Shown: in pieces, positions 1 through 9,113 of the stretch
Layout: each line of letters opens with the position of its first letter
Position numbering within the stretch: the stretch's first letter is position 1
DNA from: Micavibrio sp. UBA6929
GTDB taxonomy: Bacteria > Pseudomonadota > Alphaproteobacteria > Micavibrionales > Micavibrionaceae
Direction of reading: 5' to 3'
DNA length: 64,000 nucleotides
NCBI GenBank assembly: GCA_002448815.1
Contig: DKAJ01000003.1
Coordinates: 178,900-242,899, forward strand
Position numbers and translations under genes: made by a program
The notes under the pieces: model-generated
Database searches by the model: none
What the model was told of the DNA's origin: nothing
Seen by the model: only the letters and a program-made list of their open reading frames with translations

Positions 1-1151
1 TGTTTGGGGCTGATGGTGCGGACACGATGAATGGTGATGCAGGCAGTGATATTCTTTATGGCGGTGCCGGCGCGGATATCATGGATGGCGGCGATGATAA
101 TGATCGCTTGTGGGGCGGTCTTGCAGGGGACACAGTAAGTGGCGGCGCAGGTAATGATTACCTTTATGGCGAGGATGGTGTTGATACGCTGAACGGGGAT
201 GCTGGCGATGATGTTCTATTTGGCGGCATTGATGGCGATACGCTCAATGGTGGGGATGATAATGATATCCTCTATGGTGAAGACGGTGATGATACGCTGA
301 ACGGTGATGCGGGCAGTGATAAAATTTTTGGCGGCGCAGGTATCGACACGGCAGATGGTGGTGCAGGTAATGACCGCATTTATGGTGATGCGGGGAATGA
401 TGTTTTATCTGGCGGCGCGGGTGATGATATCCTTTATGGTGGCGTGGATGATGATACGCTCAATGGCGGTGATGATAATGATATCCTCTACGGTGAAGAT
501 GGTATTGATACGATCAATGGTGATGCAGGGGATGATATTCTTTATGGCGGCATAGGGTCGGATATCATGGATGGCGGCGACGATAATGATGTTCTGTACG
601 GCGATGGCGGCGGAGATGAACTTCGCGGCGGCGCGGGGAATGATTATCTGTATGGCGGCGGCGGCCTCGATGATTTGTATGGCGGTGATGGTGATGATTA
701 TCTGTTTGGCGAAAATAATCCAGATGCGCTTTATGGTGGGGCGGGGTCTGACCGCCTTTATGGAGGAAGCTCGTCGGACTTTTTACATGGTGGTGCAGGC
801 ATAGATTTCTTATCTGGCGGCAGTCACGCGGATACATATTATTTTGATGCGCTTGATGGGTCTGTTGACCGGATTTTGGATTTTACACGAGGATCTGGAT
901 CGAGCGGTGATATCATTAACATTACCGATTTGTTGACGGGCTTTGATACGGGTAGTGATGATATTAATGACTTTGTTCAGTTGGTTTATTACTCGTCTGT
1001 GCGTACGGATATTATGGTTGATGCAGATGGGGCAGGGGGCGATTGGGTGACCTTTGCGATGATGCGCGAGGACTGGAGCGGCGTTACTGTGGATCAGCTT
1101 TATGCCGATGGTAATTTGGTCGTTGATAATTCGATAGTGATCCCTGTTTAA
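1..1151 (+). CDS. RTX calcium-binding repeat protein, C-terminal part (5' end outside window)
   Basis: The frame is open at the left edge, so the true start lies upstream. From the first bases to about position 840 the protein is an almost unbroken run of RTX nonapeptides (GGxGxDxLx type, many as NGDAGDD and GGDDND variants), which fold as a calcium-binding parallel beta-roll in the extracellular medium. A non-repetitive tail of about 100 residues follows, with a DRILDF-type motif (residues VDRILDFTRG, near 865-890) typical of the C-terminal secretion end of type I substrates. Stretches of the array recur at DNA level every 216 bases (for example near 241 and 457), pointing to internal duplication. 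No type I ABC transporter is in the window. The neighbour on the other strand, a beta-helix protein, ends 3 bases away. The exact function (adhesin, S-layer-like, or enzyme with RTX tail) cannot be decided without the N-terminus. Confidence 0.9.
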   Translation, partial: FGADGADTMNGDAGSDILYGGAGADIMDGGDDNDRLWGGLAGDTVSGGAGNDYLYGEDGVDTLNGDAGDDVLFGGIDGDTLNGGDDNDILYGEDGDDTLNGDAGSDKIFGGAGIDTADGGAGNDRIYGDAGNDVLSGGAGDDILYGGVDDDTLNGGDDNDILYGEDGIDTINGDAGDDILYGGIGSDIMDGGDDNDVLYGDGGGDELRGGAGNDYLYGGGGLDDLYGGDGDDYLFGENNPDALYGGAGSDRLYGGSSSDFLHGGAGIDFLSGGSHADTYYFDALDGSVDRILDFTRGSGSSGDIINITDLLTGFDTGSDDINDFVQLVYYSSVRTDIMVDADGAGGDWVTFAMMREDWSGVTVDQLYADGNLVVDNSIVIPV

Positions 1152-1154
1152 TCT

Positions 1155-2765
1155 TTAGGCGTTTTCTCTTTCAAAATAAGTGATGTTGATATCGCTGCCT
1201 GTAGCGGTGTTTTGACCGATAGCTGGTGTAGAAGAGCCGTTTCCGCGTTCATGTTGTAGGGGCAATGCGCCTGAACCATGTACTGTGTTTATGGCGGTGC
1301 CGTCTAGGTCTTCGATTTTTATGCTGACATCTTTTGAGCTGCTGGTGTTGTTGACATGTATGTCGTGAAAGTAAAAGCCATTGAGGGCAGTTCCGATGAT
1401 GGCATAGTTGCTGCAATCGCCATAAATGTGGTGACAGTAAGATTGGCTATTTATGGCTAAATTTGTGTCGGTAACAAGGCTCCAACTGCTTTCATCCCAT
1501 TGCTTGAAAAAGTCGGCAATTTGCCCTGTGCAGTTTTCGGCTACGCAGTATTCAATTGAACAGTTTTCGATGACTGAGATATGCTCGAAAGCATCTTCTG
1601 TACATTCGGTAACGTAGCAATACCGAAAGGCAGTGTTTTTCGCGCGCGCGGATTCTAAGCATTCATTGCCTGCGCCTGAGCCGCTTTGTTTGGTCATTTT
1701 TAAATATTGCACGGTTGTGTTTTCAATTTTAATCGTGCTGTCGGTATCATCGCTGATTAGGTAGATTAAGCGATATCCGCTGCCGGTGCTGGCGTTATGG
1801 TGGACGGTGCCGTGCTGTATGGTTGTGCCGTTTAGGGCGCTGAGTAAAATGGCTTCTTGCGCTGTATTTTGAATATCGAAATAGGTCACGATTATGGATT
1901 TTTGCGCGGCGGGTGCGATGGTATCTGACATCATGTGCGCCATGCCGCCATTGATTTTTATGTGAGAGAAGGTAGATCCGTCCTGACATGCGATGATTTG
2001 GAAGAGACTGTCGATTGTGACGGGCGTCATGCTTGCCTGATTTTCAATATGGGCGGCGTTGATTATTAAATCAGGGCTGTTAAAGAAAAAGACGTCACAG
2101 CCTGATGCCCAATTTGTGCTGTTATTGCTAATATAAATATTTGTGAGTGTCAGTGAGCCTTGCGCAGTTGTCGCCGTGACATAGCCTGCGTATGAATTGC
2201 ACCCTGATAGTTCACATTCTTTTAGTGTGATATGTCCGCTTGTGTGTAAGAAGAGCTCTCCATTGGCGGCAGTGTTGTAAAACAAGCAGTGTTCGAATGT
2301 GATTGTGCCGCTTCCCCATGTGTCGAACCATAAATTTTGTGATGTCCAATCGTAAAAGCGGCAATTTATAAACTTCACGTGATAATTCGCATCTGGATCA
2401 TTAAAGCGCAGCGCCCAGTTGATGCTTTGCTGTCCATCATAATTAAGGTTTTCAATGATATAGGGGGCGGCCTGTGTGCCGCTGCTGGCTAGGTTTTGGA
2501 TGTGCGTTTCGGATGTGATGTGCGTTTTTGATGCGGTGATCAGGATTGTGTCATCGATCAGGCCAGGTGTGATACCTGTTTCGATGCCTGCGATCTCGCC
2601 AGCGGGGATGCCTGCTTGCGCCTTGATATTATGGGCGAGGCTTTGATTGCGATAGTGATAGGGCAGCGCGTCCTTTAACGGGAAGGGAGCGCGCAGGGAA
2701 AGTTGTAATTTATCATATGCAGGCACGCGCATAGGTGCCTGTGCACAATTGAGTGACAGTCTCAT
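1155..2765 (-). CDS. right-handed parallel beta-helix repeat protein
   Basis: This 536-residue protein is dominated by short beta-strand coils with recurring N/C-rich turns such as HVKFINCRFYDW, ITFEHCLFYNT and ITLKECELSGC, the pattern of pectate-lyase-like right-handed beta-helices that bind or modify polysaccharides. The helix covers roughly residues 95-500. The N-terminus (MRLSLNCAQAPMRVPAYDK) has no clear signal peptide, which is odd for a protein that would act on an external polymer. A GGAAA-like ribosome site lies just upstream of the ATG. It sits between the RTX gene (convergent, 3 bases apart) and a Wzy-like polymerase on the same strand, 79 bases upstream. A role in polysaccharide trimming or binding is likely from context, but no catalytic signature was recognised. 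Confidence 0.7.
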   Translation of the reverse strand: MRLSLNCAQAPMRVPAYDKLQLSLRAPFPLKDALPYHYRNQSLAHNIKAQAGIPAGEIAGIETGITPGLIDDTILITASKTHITSETHIQNLASSGTQAAPYIIENLNYDGQQSINWALRFNDPDANYHVKFINCRFYDWTSQNLWFDTWGSGTITFEHCLFYNTAANGELFLHTSGHITLKECELSGCNSYAGYVTATTAQGSLTLTNIYISNNSTNWASGCDVFFFNSPDLIINAAHIENQASMTPVTIDSLFQIIACQDGSTFSHIKINGGMAHMMSDTIAPAAQKSIIVTYFDIQNTAQEAILLSALNGTTIQHGTVHHNASTGSGYRLIYLISDDTDSTIKIENTTVQYLKMTKQSGSGAGNECLESARAKNTAFRYCYVTECTEDAFEHISVIENCSIEYCVAENCTGQIADFFKQWDESSWSLVTDTNLAINSQSYCHHIYGDCSNYAIIGTALNGFYFHDIHVNNTSSSKDVSIKIEDLDGTAINTVHGSGALPLQHERGNGSSTPAIGQNTATGSDINITYFERENA

Positions 2766-2844
2766 GGTGTTTCCTTTGAAAAATATGCTAATAATGGGAA
2801 TATAGTTTAAGGAATATAATCCTAAATCGGTACGTTTGTCAAGG

Positions 2845-4149
2845 TTAAACTTCGTTGCGTACGGTCGGGGTCAGTAGTCTGCCCCATCTTGCCTGCGTGA
2901 GGAATTGGAAGATAAACAATGGAATGACAAAGAAAATGTAATTGATGAAAATCCCGTTATTGATGCCCGTAGGGGAAACAACATACAAAATCAGAATATA
3001 AGAAATATACGTAGAAAATGGATCGCGCGTCATTTGGCTGTATTTGGCTTGTATTTGACGCAGCAGCCATCCTGTTAAAAAACCACCAGTTATCACGCCC
3101 AGCCATCCAAAACTGGAAAACCATTGGTTATAGGCAAATACAGGCCAGCCCCCGCGGCTTCCAGGGAGGAGGCTTTCTTTGAAATCACCGCCTGCGGTAA
3201 TTTGTACGGGTTTATCTGGCCATAAAAAGCGCGGCACAACGCCGGCAAGACCGTTGGCAAAAGTTTCGCCAGTTTCTTCGTCGTGGAGTGTTCCAAGTGT
3301 GTCGATAAAGATGAGGTTTCCATCCATCACGTCGAAATGCAGCGCGCCGTAAAGATAGCTAATTGGGTCTTTGATGCTGGCTTCTTTCACGAAGATGATG
3401 CGTGTGAATTGTAATGATAATACTAGAACGACCAGTGCAAGGCAGGTCAGTGATATAAATTGCATGGGCTTTTTCGTGGCGCACACCGCATAGGCAATCG
3501 CCATGAAGGCCAGTGGCCAAATGATAAACCCTTTACCGCCCATGATGAACGAGAAAAACAGGTTCAGGATCAAGAGCACGGCAATAAGGCCAATGAATTT
3601 TGTGTCAATGTGCGCGCCGCGCCTTTTGCGTACGATTAGATCGACGATGTAGGCGCTGCTGAGTAGGGTGGCGAATTGGATGAATTTTTTAAGGACGTTC
3701 AGCCCTTCGTAAAAATCAAGGTTACGCACGAGGTTAATGGCTTCGAAGATATCGCCTGTTTGTTGAATGGGTATCCATGCCACGATAAAGGCGCAAATCG
3801 TTAAGGTGATAATGCCTGCAAGGATAAGGAGATCTGATTTTGGGGCGCTGTAATCCGGGAAGAGGGATTGTCCAAACCTAACGCGGTTGAAAACAATATA
3901 TCCAAGATAGGTAAAAACCATAAAGACCATAAAGATCAACGCCATTTCCACCATGGCCGAGCTATGGCGGACATTGTCGAAAAAGGCGCTTTCGCCGCTG
4001 AACCCGAAGAGATAAAAAATGCTTGGCAGGTGACGATAAGCAACAAAACACAGGAAAAAACCCATGGCGTCAAAGGGGCGTTTGGCAACGACCAAAAAGC
4101 CGAAACCAACAACACATATCACCGTAATAAAGAGCATAATCTCATGCAT
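2845..4149 (-). CDS. O-antigen/exopolysaccharide polymerase, Wzy-like
   Basis: The 434-residue product is an integral membrane protein with about ten to twelve hydrophobic helices (for example MLFITVICVVGFGFLVV at the N-terminus and LILAGIITLTICAFIVAWI mid-protein) and one larger polar loop near residues 255-340 with RFLWPDKP. This layout matches Wzy-type oligosaccharide repeat-unit polymerases, which join lipid-linked repeat units at the periplasmic face of the inner membrane. Wzy sequences diverge widely, so the call rests on topology plus context: the flippase-like gene is directly upstream on the same strand with 15 bases between them. O-antigen ligase (WaaL) is the main alternative. Confidence 0.7.
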   Translation of the reverse strand: MHEIMLFITVICVVGFGFLVVAKRPFDAMGFFLCFVAYRHLPSIFYLFGFSGESAFFDNVRHSSAMVEMALIFMVFMVFTYLGYIVFNRVRFGQSLFPDYSAPKSDLLILAGIITLTICAFIVAWIPIQQTGDIFEAINLVRNLDFYEGLNVLKKFIQFATLLSSAYIVDLIVRKRRGAHIDTKFIGLIAVLLILNLFFSFIMGGKGFIIWPLAFMAIAYAVCATKKPMQFISLTCLALVVLVLSLQFTRIIFVKEASIKDPISYLYGALHFDVMDGNLIFIDTLGTLHDEETGETFANGLAGVVPRFLWPDKPVQITAGGDFKESLLPGSRGGWPVFAYNQWFSSFGWLGVITGGFLTGWLLRQIQAKYSQMTRDPFSTYISYILILYVVSPTGINNGIFINYIFFVIPLFIFQFLTQARWGRLLTPTVRNEV

Positions 4150-4164
4150 GGTGGCATGATTTTA

Positions 4165-5613
4165 TCAACTTACTTTGTTTTTTATAAGGCTAAAGAAGTG
4201 TAAGACGGACTTTATGCGGATAAAAATGTAGGCGCAGCAGATGGCGGCGCAAGCACTGGCGGCGATAAGGGCGCTGGTGTTTGTATGGGTGAAGGCAATG
4301 ATGGTGCACGTAGTCAATATCAGGGTGAGTATTTCTGGCCATGCGATCAGTGCGTATGTGTTTTTCTTTTTGATGATAGTTGTGATGCTGAGCATGGTAA
4401 TCAGGACGGCAATGTTGGTTGCATACGCCGCGCCAATGCCTTGATATTCTGGCACAAGATATATAAACCCGATCAGCAATGTGACAAAACTGACAGTATG
4501 GGTGATAAGTGCCCATCCAGCGTGGCCAGCCATGGCGATAAAGCCGCCCGCATCACCAAAGGCCGCGCGAAGAAGGCTCGCGATCGAAAGTAAAATGAGG
4601 ATATCGTATGTTTGCTGTCCATAGTCACCGAACTGCGCGAGGACAGGTTTGCTGAAGAGGATAAATGCGATAATGCCACATAATGTCGCGCAGAGCATCA
4701 GCGCCTGATTGGTGCGATACTCATCGATAAGCGCCGTGCGGTTGTTTTGTTTTAGGTGCGCGCGAATACGCGGGGTCAATAATTGCACCAGTGCATTTTT
4801 CGGGATAAGCAATAATTGACCGAAGCGCGATGCAATCGCAAAGTCAGCGGTCAGCGCCGTGCTAGCCAGTGCGCCGGATAGGACGATAACTAAATTGCGC
4901 GTAGATTTATTAACCAGTTGACCAAATCCTGATTGGGCGGCGTATTTGACATCCCACGCGGAAAAGACGCGCCAGTTCAGCGATGGGCGCAGCGGCGTTT
5001 GAATATACAGCGCTGCAAATGGTATTAAGTACGATGCAATAAAGGCGCATCCAACCCACGTGAACAGATGACTTGAATGCGTGATAAAGCCAAGGCTGGC
5101 TAGTGCGGCAATGCGCAGGATAGAAGGCAATATCTCATTATAGAGCGTGAGCTTATCAATATTTTGTAAGGCGCGATGCCAGCTGGTGAGTACCATATTG
5201 ATGGTGAAGGCGGGGATGAAACCTGCCATGGCGGCGAACCATAGGCTTAGATCGGGTTTGTTGAAAAGGCCTGCCAAAAAGGGCGCGCCGACAAAACACA
5301 GTATGCCGATTGCTGCGCTGATGACGCATGATAGCCCCATGCCAGCGCGCGCAATAGGGTGGGGGATGTCTGTTTTGGCTGTGCTTTCATCGCTTGGAAC
5401 GTGATATAAAATGCAACTTTGGAACAGGGTTGATAAGGTTGCGGCGATAATCTGGTACAGCGAAAAGACAATCATGAACGCGCCAAAGTCGTCTTTGCTC
5501 ATGATCAGGTTGAGTTGCCAAATTGTAATGACGCCCGATACTGCCAAAAAGATTTTGGCAATGCCCGCAAAGGCCGTGGATTTGAAATAGAGGTTACGAA
5601 GGGCGCTGGGCAT
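4165..5613 (-). CDS. polysaccharide repeat-unit flippase, Wzx/MOP family
   Basis: The 482-residue protein has around 12-14 predicted membrane helices spread evenly over its length, beginning with FAGIAKIFLAVSGVITIWQL, and the overall pattern of the MOP-superfamily oligosaccharide flippases (Wzx). Such proteins move undecaprenyl-linked sugar repeats across the inner membrane for Wzy. It is first in a minus-strand pair with the Wzy-like gene. Its start codon faces a sulfotransferase gene, leaving 112 bases for two divergent promoters. The conserved early segment MSKDDFGAFMIVFSLYQI resembles the usual flippase N-terminus. Confidence 0.85.
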   Translation of the reverse strand: MPSALRNLYFKSTAFAGIAKIFLAVSGVITIWQLNLIMSKDDFGAFMIVFSLYQIIAATLSTLFQSCILYHVPSDESTAKTDIPHPIARAGMGLSCVISAAIGILCFVGAPFLAGLFNKPDLSLWFAAMAGFIPAFTINMVLTSWHRALQNIDKLTLYNEILPSILRIAALASLGFITHSSHLFTWVGCAFIASYLIPFAALYIQTPLRPSLNWRVFSAWDVKYAAQSGFGQLVNKSTRNLVIVLSGALASTALTADFAIASRFGQLLLIPKNALVQLLTPRIRAHLKQNNRTALIDEYRTNQALMLCATLCGIIAFILFSKPVLAQFGDYGQQTYDILILLSIASLLRAAFGDAGGFIAMAGHAGWALITHTVSFVTLLIGFIYLVPEYQGIGAAYATNIAVLITMLSITTIIKKKNTYALIAWPEILTLILTTCTIIAFTHTNTSALIAASACAAICCAYIFIRIKSVLHFFSLIKNKVS

Positions 5614-5725
5614 GTTTTGTATGGAGCGGGTCTATGTGTCTGTTGTTCGGGGGCTTTATTCTTTTCCTATTTTAAAATACAATGGTTTCAAATACTAACG
5701 GAAAATTTAGGCCTTATCATTTTAT

Positions 5726-6625
5726 ATGCCCAGCAGGGAATCTTCGCAATTTGTACCTGACTTTTTAATCGCTGGCGCGACGCGCTGCGGCACGACCAGT
5801 TTGCATGAAGCGCTGGCGGCGCATTCTGGTGTGTGCGTTCCGCGTAAAAAGGAAGTGAAGTATTTTTATGACGATGCGCAGTACAAGCGCGGCGGTGCAT
5901 ATTACGCAACACATTTTTCGCATCGTGAAGACGGGCAAATTTGTGGCGAGGTTTGTCCGCTTTATTTCGAAAAAGGATTTGTCTTAACGCAAGATGGTCC
6001 TTCGTCATGGGTGCCAGAAGATGACTGCGCCGCGCGCATTCATCGTGACTATCCTGATGTGTCGTTGTTGTTTAGTTTGCGTGATCCTATTCAGCGCGCG
6101 CATTCGATTTTTTGGAAGAATAAATGGCAAGGACGTGAAACGGCAGATGACTTTGCGCAAGCCGTAGATGAAGAATTAATCGGTAAACGCAAGCCAGAGG
6201 AAACGCCGTTTTGCTTTGTGTGGCGTAACCGTTATCACATTCATCTTGAGCGCTGGTTAGAGCTATTCCCCAAGGAACAGTTACATGTTTTGCTGTTTGA
6301 GGAGTGGGTTAAAAATCCGCAAATTGCGGTTGATGCGTTTCAATCTGTTATGGATTTGCCTGCTGATCCGCAGTGGGGGGCGCACTGCTTTGTCAAAAGC
6401 AATGAGGGTCGCAAGTTATCCCATCCTGCGCTGCGATCTATTTCTGCGATCGGGGATAAAATACCACTAGTGCGCAGCTTTACCAGGCGCTTTTTAACGC
6501 AGCCCGGATATCCGCCGATTGATCCGCATGTATATGCGCGCCTGCAAGAAGAGTTTCGTGAGGATGTTACATTTTTAGAAACATTCTTGGGGCGCGGAAT
6601 TGATGTCTGGTTGAAGGGCGTGTAG
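5726..6625 (+). CDS. sulfotransferase family protein 1
   Basis: A PAPS-dependent sulfotransferase of 299 residues. The 5'-phosphosulfate loop is seen as AGATRCGTTSLH (about residues 16-27) and the 3'-phosphate motif as LRDPIQRAHSIFW, with Arg119 and a serine about eight residues later. Family members transfer sulfate from PAPS to hydroxyls of sugars, lipids or small molecules. It is the first gene of a plus-strand polysaccharide-type operon and is divergent from wzx, so a glycan acceptor is likely. The C-terminal region (RLQEEFREDVTFLETFLGRG) matches the usual sulfotransferase end. The PAP by-product would be cleared by the CysQ homologue near 21.3-22.1 kb. Confidence 0.9.
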   Translation: MPSRESSQFVPDFLIAGATRCGTTSLHEALAAHSGVCVPRKKEVKYFYDDAQYKRGGAYYATHFSHREDGQICGEVCPLYFEKGFVLTQDGPSSWVPEDDCAARIHRDYPDVSLLFSLRDPIQRAHSIFWKNKWQGRETADDFAQAVDEELIGKRKPEETPFCFVWRNRYHIHLERWLELFPKEQLHVLLFEEWVKNPQIAVDAFQSVMDLPADPQWGAHCFVKSNEGRKLSHPALRSISAIGDKIPLVRSFTRRFLTQPGYPPIDPHVYARLQEEFREDVTFLETFLGRGIDVWLKGV

Positions 6626-6720
6626 TATATGTATATTCGGCGTTTTTCTTGGCGCTGATTTCTTTGTTTTGCCATGCATTCGCCAGGGCATTTTCTTTGC
6701 CGCATTAAGGGAAAATAGTC

Positions 6721-7569
6721 GTGAAAGACCGTGTAGAGTTTTTTTATTTAGGCCCGCCCAAAAGTGCCTCAACATGGACGTATTTCTGCCTTGCAGATCA
6801 TCCTGAAATTAATGCTTCCTCGCGCGGGGAACCTTGCTTTTTCGATCAGCATTTTCATGAAGGTTTATCATGGTTTGATGGGTTGTATGATGCAGGCCAT
6901 GATGGGGTGCGCATGGATTGTACGCCTGGATATATTTATAATATCAACGCGCTAGAGCGCATTAAGAATTATAACCCTGATGCGAGGCTTGCCTTTGCTT
7001 TGCGTCATCCGGTTGAGCGCACATTTTCGGCGTATTGGCATGTGCGCAAGCGCCGTGATGTTGTGTGGACATTGGATGAGGTTTTTGACAATCATGCGGC
7101 GTGGCGCCTATGGGTTGATAGCAGTATGATATCGGCGGGCGTTGAATATTTGCTAGCGAATTTTCCGCGTGAGAATATTCACTTTTTCATGTTTGACGAT
7201 TTGAAGGCACAAGGGCTTGAGACTGTTCAAAATCTTTACCGCTTTATTGGTGTGGATGACGGGTTTGTTCCGCCGTCCTTGACAAAGCGCATTAATGTGG
7301 CTGCGCCGCGGCCAACATTGCAGCACAAGGTGCGCCATAAACTGGCCGGTGTTTTGATGGGTGATAAGCTGCACCAGCGTGATGCGCAATTTAATGGGTT
7401 TGAACGCTGGCTGTCGGGTAAGGGCGAGTATCTTGAGGGGATGAAGCCTGAACTGCGCGCGGCGCTATTGCAGGCGTTTCTTCCTGAAATTGATAAGTTA
7501 GAGCGTCTTTTAAACGTCGATTTATCACACTGGCGGGGGCATAATGATGCTGAAAAAACTGGCGCTTAG
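6721..7569 (+). CDS. sulfotransferase family protein 2
   Basis: A second PAPS-dependent sulfotransferase (282 residues) using a GTG start. The phosphosulfate loop reads GPPKSASTW at residues 11-19, and the 3'-phosphate site reads LRHPVERTFSAYW around Arg95. It is clearly different from its upstream neighbour (PPKSAST loop versus ATRCGTT), so the pair probably sulfates two positions or two acceptors and is not a recent duplication. It overlaps the acyltransferase start by 26 bases, showing translational coupling. The 95 bases between the two sulfotransferases contain no gene. Confidence 0.9.
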   Translation: MKDRVEFFYLGPPKSASTWTYFCLADHPEINASSRGEPCFFDQHFHEGLSWFDGLYDAGHDGVRMDCTPGYIYNINALERIKNYNPDARLAFALRHPVERTFSAYWHVRKRRDVVWTLDEVFDNHAAWRLWVDSSMISAGVEYLLANFPRENIHFFMFDDLKAQGLETVQNLYRFIGVDDGFVPPSLTKRINVAAPRPTLQHKVRHKLAGVLMGDKLHQRDAQFNGFERWLSGKGEYLEGMKPELRAALLQAFLPEIDKLERLLNVDLSHWRGHNDAEKTGA

Positions 7570-8041
7570 GCTTTTTTATATTGTGCGTCGTGGCTCGCGT
7601 ATATTGCGCTCAGCCAAGTGGCATATGCTTGTTGCACAATGCGGTAAGCGCTTTTGGGTGTTTGGACGCATTCGTATGGACATGCCTGAAAAGATTTATA
7701 TCGGTGATCGCGTTAGTTTGAACGATGGCGTGTTTTTAATTGGCCGTGATGAGATACGCCTTGGTCATGGCGTGACATTGTCGCCGCATGTATTGGTGAC
7801 CTCGGCCAGTATGGATGTGCATCAAGGCTTGCCGCCATATCCGCGTGCCACAGGGCCGGTTGTGCTGGAAGACGGCGTTTGGGTTGGCGCGGGGGCGATT
7901 GTTTTACCAGGTGTCACGATAGGCAGAAATGCCGTTATCGCCGCAGGGTCTGTGGTCAATAAAGACGTGCCAGCAGGGCATCTTTATGGCGGTGTTCCCG
8001 CAAAAATGATTAAGAAAATTCACGATAAGGACGCGGCATAG
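7544..8041 (+). CDS. hexapeptide-repeat acyltransferase (LbH family)
   Basis: The 165-residue protein carries hexapeptide repeats that form a left-handed beta-helix, seen from about residue 45 onward (IYIGDRVSLNDGVFLIG, VWVGAGAIVLPGVTIGRNAVIAAGSVV). The ending GGVPAKMIKK is the standard C-terminus of maltose/galactoside O-acetyltransferase-like enzymes. The N-terminal 40 residues are basic and hydrophobic. It most likely O-acetylates a sugar of the polysaccharide using acetyl-CoA. The start overlaps the sulfotransferase by 26 bases, and a GGCGGGGG stretch serves as ribosome site. Two ATG codons in tandem (7544 and 7547) make the exact start ambiguous by one residue. Confidence 0.88.
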   Translation: MMLKKLALRLFYIVRRGSRILRSAKWHMLVAQCGKRFWVFGRIRMDMPEKIYIGDRVSLNDGVFLIGRDEIRLGHGVTLSPHVLVTSASMDVHQGLPPYPRATGPVVLEDGVWVGAGAIVLPGVTIGRNAVIAAGSVVNKDVPAGHLYGGVPAKMIKKIHDKDAA

Positions 8042-8042
8042 T

Positions 8043-9113
8043 ATGGGCGTAAAACTGGATCATGTGCGTGACTTACATGGTGATCCGGCCTCGCCGATGA
8101 AGTGGCCAAATTCTGCCGCGGTGTTTAATGATGGCCGCATTGCGGTTGCGGATAGTGGCCATAACCGCGCCACGGTTTTAACGCCTGACGGTGATATGAT
8201 CTGGCAGGGCGGGCAGCAAGGATTTTCAACGGGTGACCTGCGCGAGCCGATCTATGTCTTTGTTACGCCAGATCAATATTTATTGGTTTCTGATTGGCAC
8301 AATCATCGCTTTTGCGTGTATCGTCCAGACTTATCCGTGTCTCATGTTTTGGGGCATCTTGGGCGTTTGTCGCCCGTGCGCGGCGTGCGTGATGGCGTGC
8401 GTTTATGTTTATCGTTTTTGAGTAATTTGGCCATCGAATATGTGGGGGCGCCTTATTATTTTACGCCCTCTAAAATGAAAAATGGCCGCCCTGAAAAGCC
8501 TAAACGATCACTGAAAATGTTGATCTGGGGTATGTGGCATTATGCGCGCAACTGGCCAGAATTAAAGGCGATTTTTACAGATACGCGCACCGCAATGATG
8601 AAACCTAATGGCGCCGTTTTTCGTGATGGTCATTTGATTGTTGCACAAAAAGGACATCAATGTTTATCCGAATATAAGGTCGCGAATGACTGGCGTGATT
8701 TGGACTTGGTGCGTCATGTTAAAGACTTTAATGGCGGCGATACATTTTTGCGTCTTTGTAATATGAGCCAAGATCCGCAAGACCGCATTTATGTGTGTGA
8801 TCAAAAACGATGGCGCATTGTCGTGTTTGATAAGGACTTGAATTATCACTCAGAAATAACGTTCGCGGATGATGGGCGCTATCCCGATGGGCCGTTTAGC
8901 TGCGCTGTGTTAAATGCGGATTACATTGCTGTGGCGATTGGTTTTAAGGTCGAGGTGCGCGCCCTGGACGGCGGGCAGGTTGTTGCCGAGTTGGATGGCT
9001 TTGGCGAAACGCACGGCATAACGTGGGATGAGGCGCGTCAATATTTGTATTTTGTTGATCGCAGTGAATCGTGCTTGCGTCAAATCAAAGTGACCTTTGG
9101 GGAGGAGCGCTAA
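8043..9113 (+). CDS. NHL-repeat-like beta-propeller protein
   Basis: This 356-residue protein has NHL-type blades: PNSAAVFNDGRIAVADSGHNR and YLLVSDWHNHRFCVY near the N-terminus, and DRIYVCDQKRWRIVVFD plus QYLYFVDRSESCLRQI near the C-terminus. A non-propeller insert with aromatic and basic residues (about 130-180, containing KMLIWGMWHYARNWPE) interrupts the blades. There is no signal peptide, so it is predicted cytosolic or membrane-associated, which is unusual because most bacterial NHL proteins are exported. It starts one base after the acyltransferase stop, and its TAA overlaps the asnB ATG (TAATG). A scaffold or sugar-binding role in the polysaccharide operon is inference. Confidence 0.72.
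   Translation: MGVKLDHVRDLHGDPASPMKWPNSAAVFNDGRIAVADSGHNRATVLTPDGDMIWQGGQQGFSTGDLREPIYVFVTPDQYLLVSDWHNHRFCVYRPDLSVSHVLGHLGRLSPVRGVRDGVRLCLSFLSNLAIEYVGAPYYFTPSKMKNGRPEKPKRSLKMLIWGMWHYARNWPELKAIFTDTRTAMMKPNGAVFRDGHLIVAQKGHQCLSEYKVANDWRDLDLVRHVKDFNGGDTFLRLCNMSQDPQDRIYVCDQKRWRIVVFDKDLNYHSEITFADDGRYPDGPFSCAVLNADYIAVAIGFKVEVRALDGGQVVAELDGFGETHGITWDEARQYLYFVDRSESCLRQIKVTFGEER

Noticed and set aside
5614..5725. Divergent promoter boxes between wzx and the first sulfotransferase
   Set aside because: The gap must hold promoters, but no convincing -35/-10 pair could be fixed by eye.
9071..9112. In-frame upstream start for asnB inside the propeller gene
   Set aside because: Cys2 must be the N-terminal nucleophile after Met removal, which requires the ATG at 9113.
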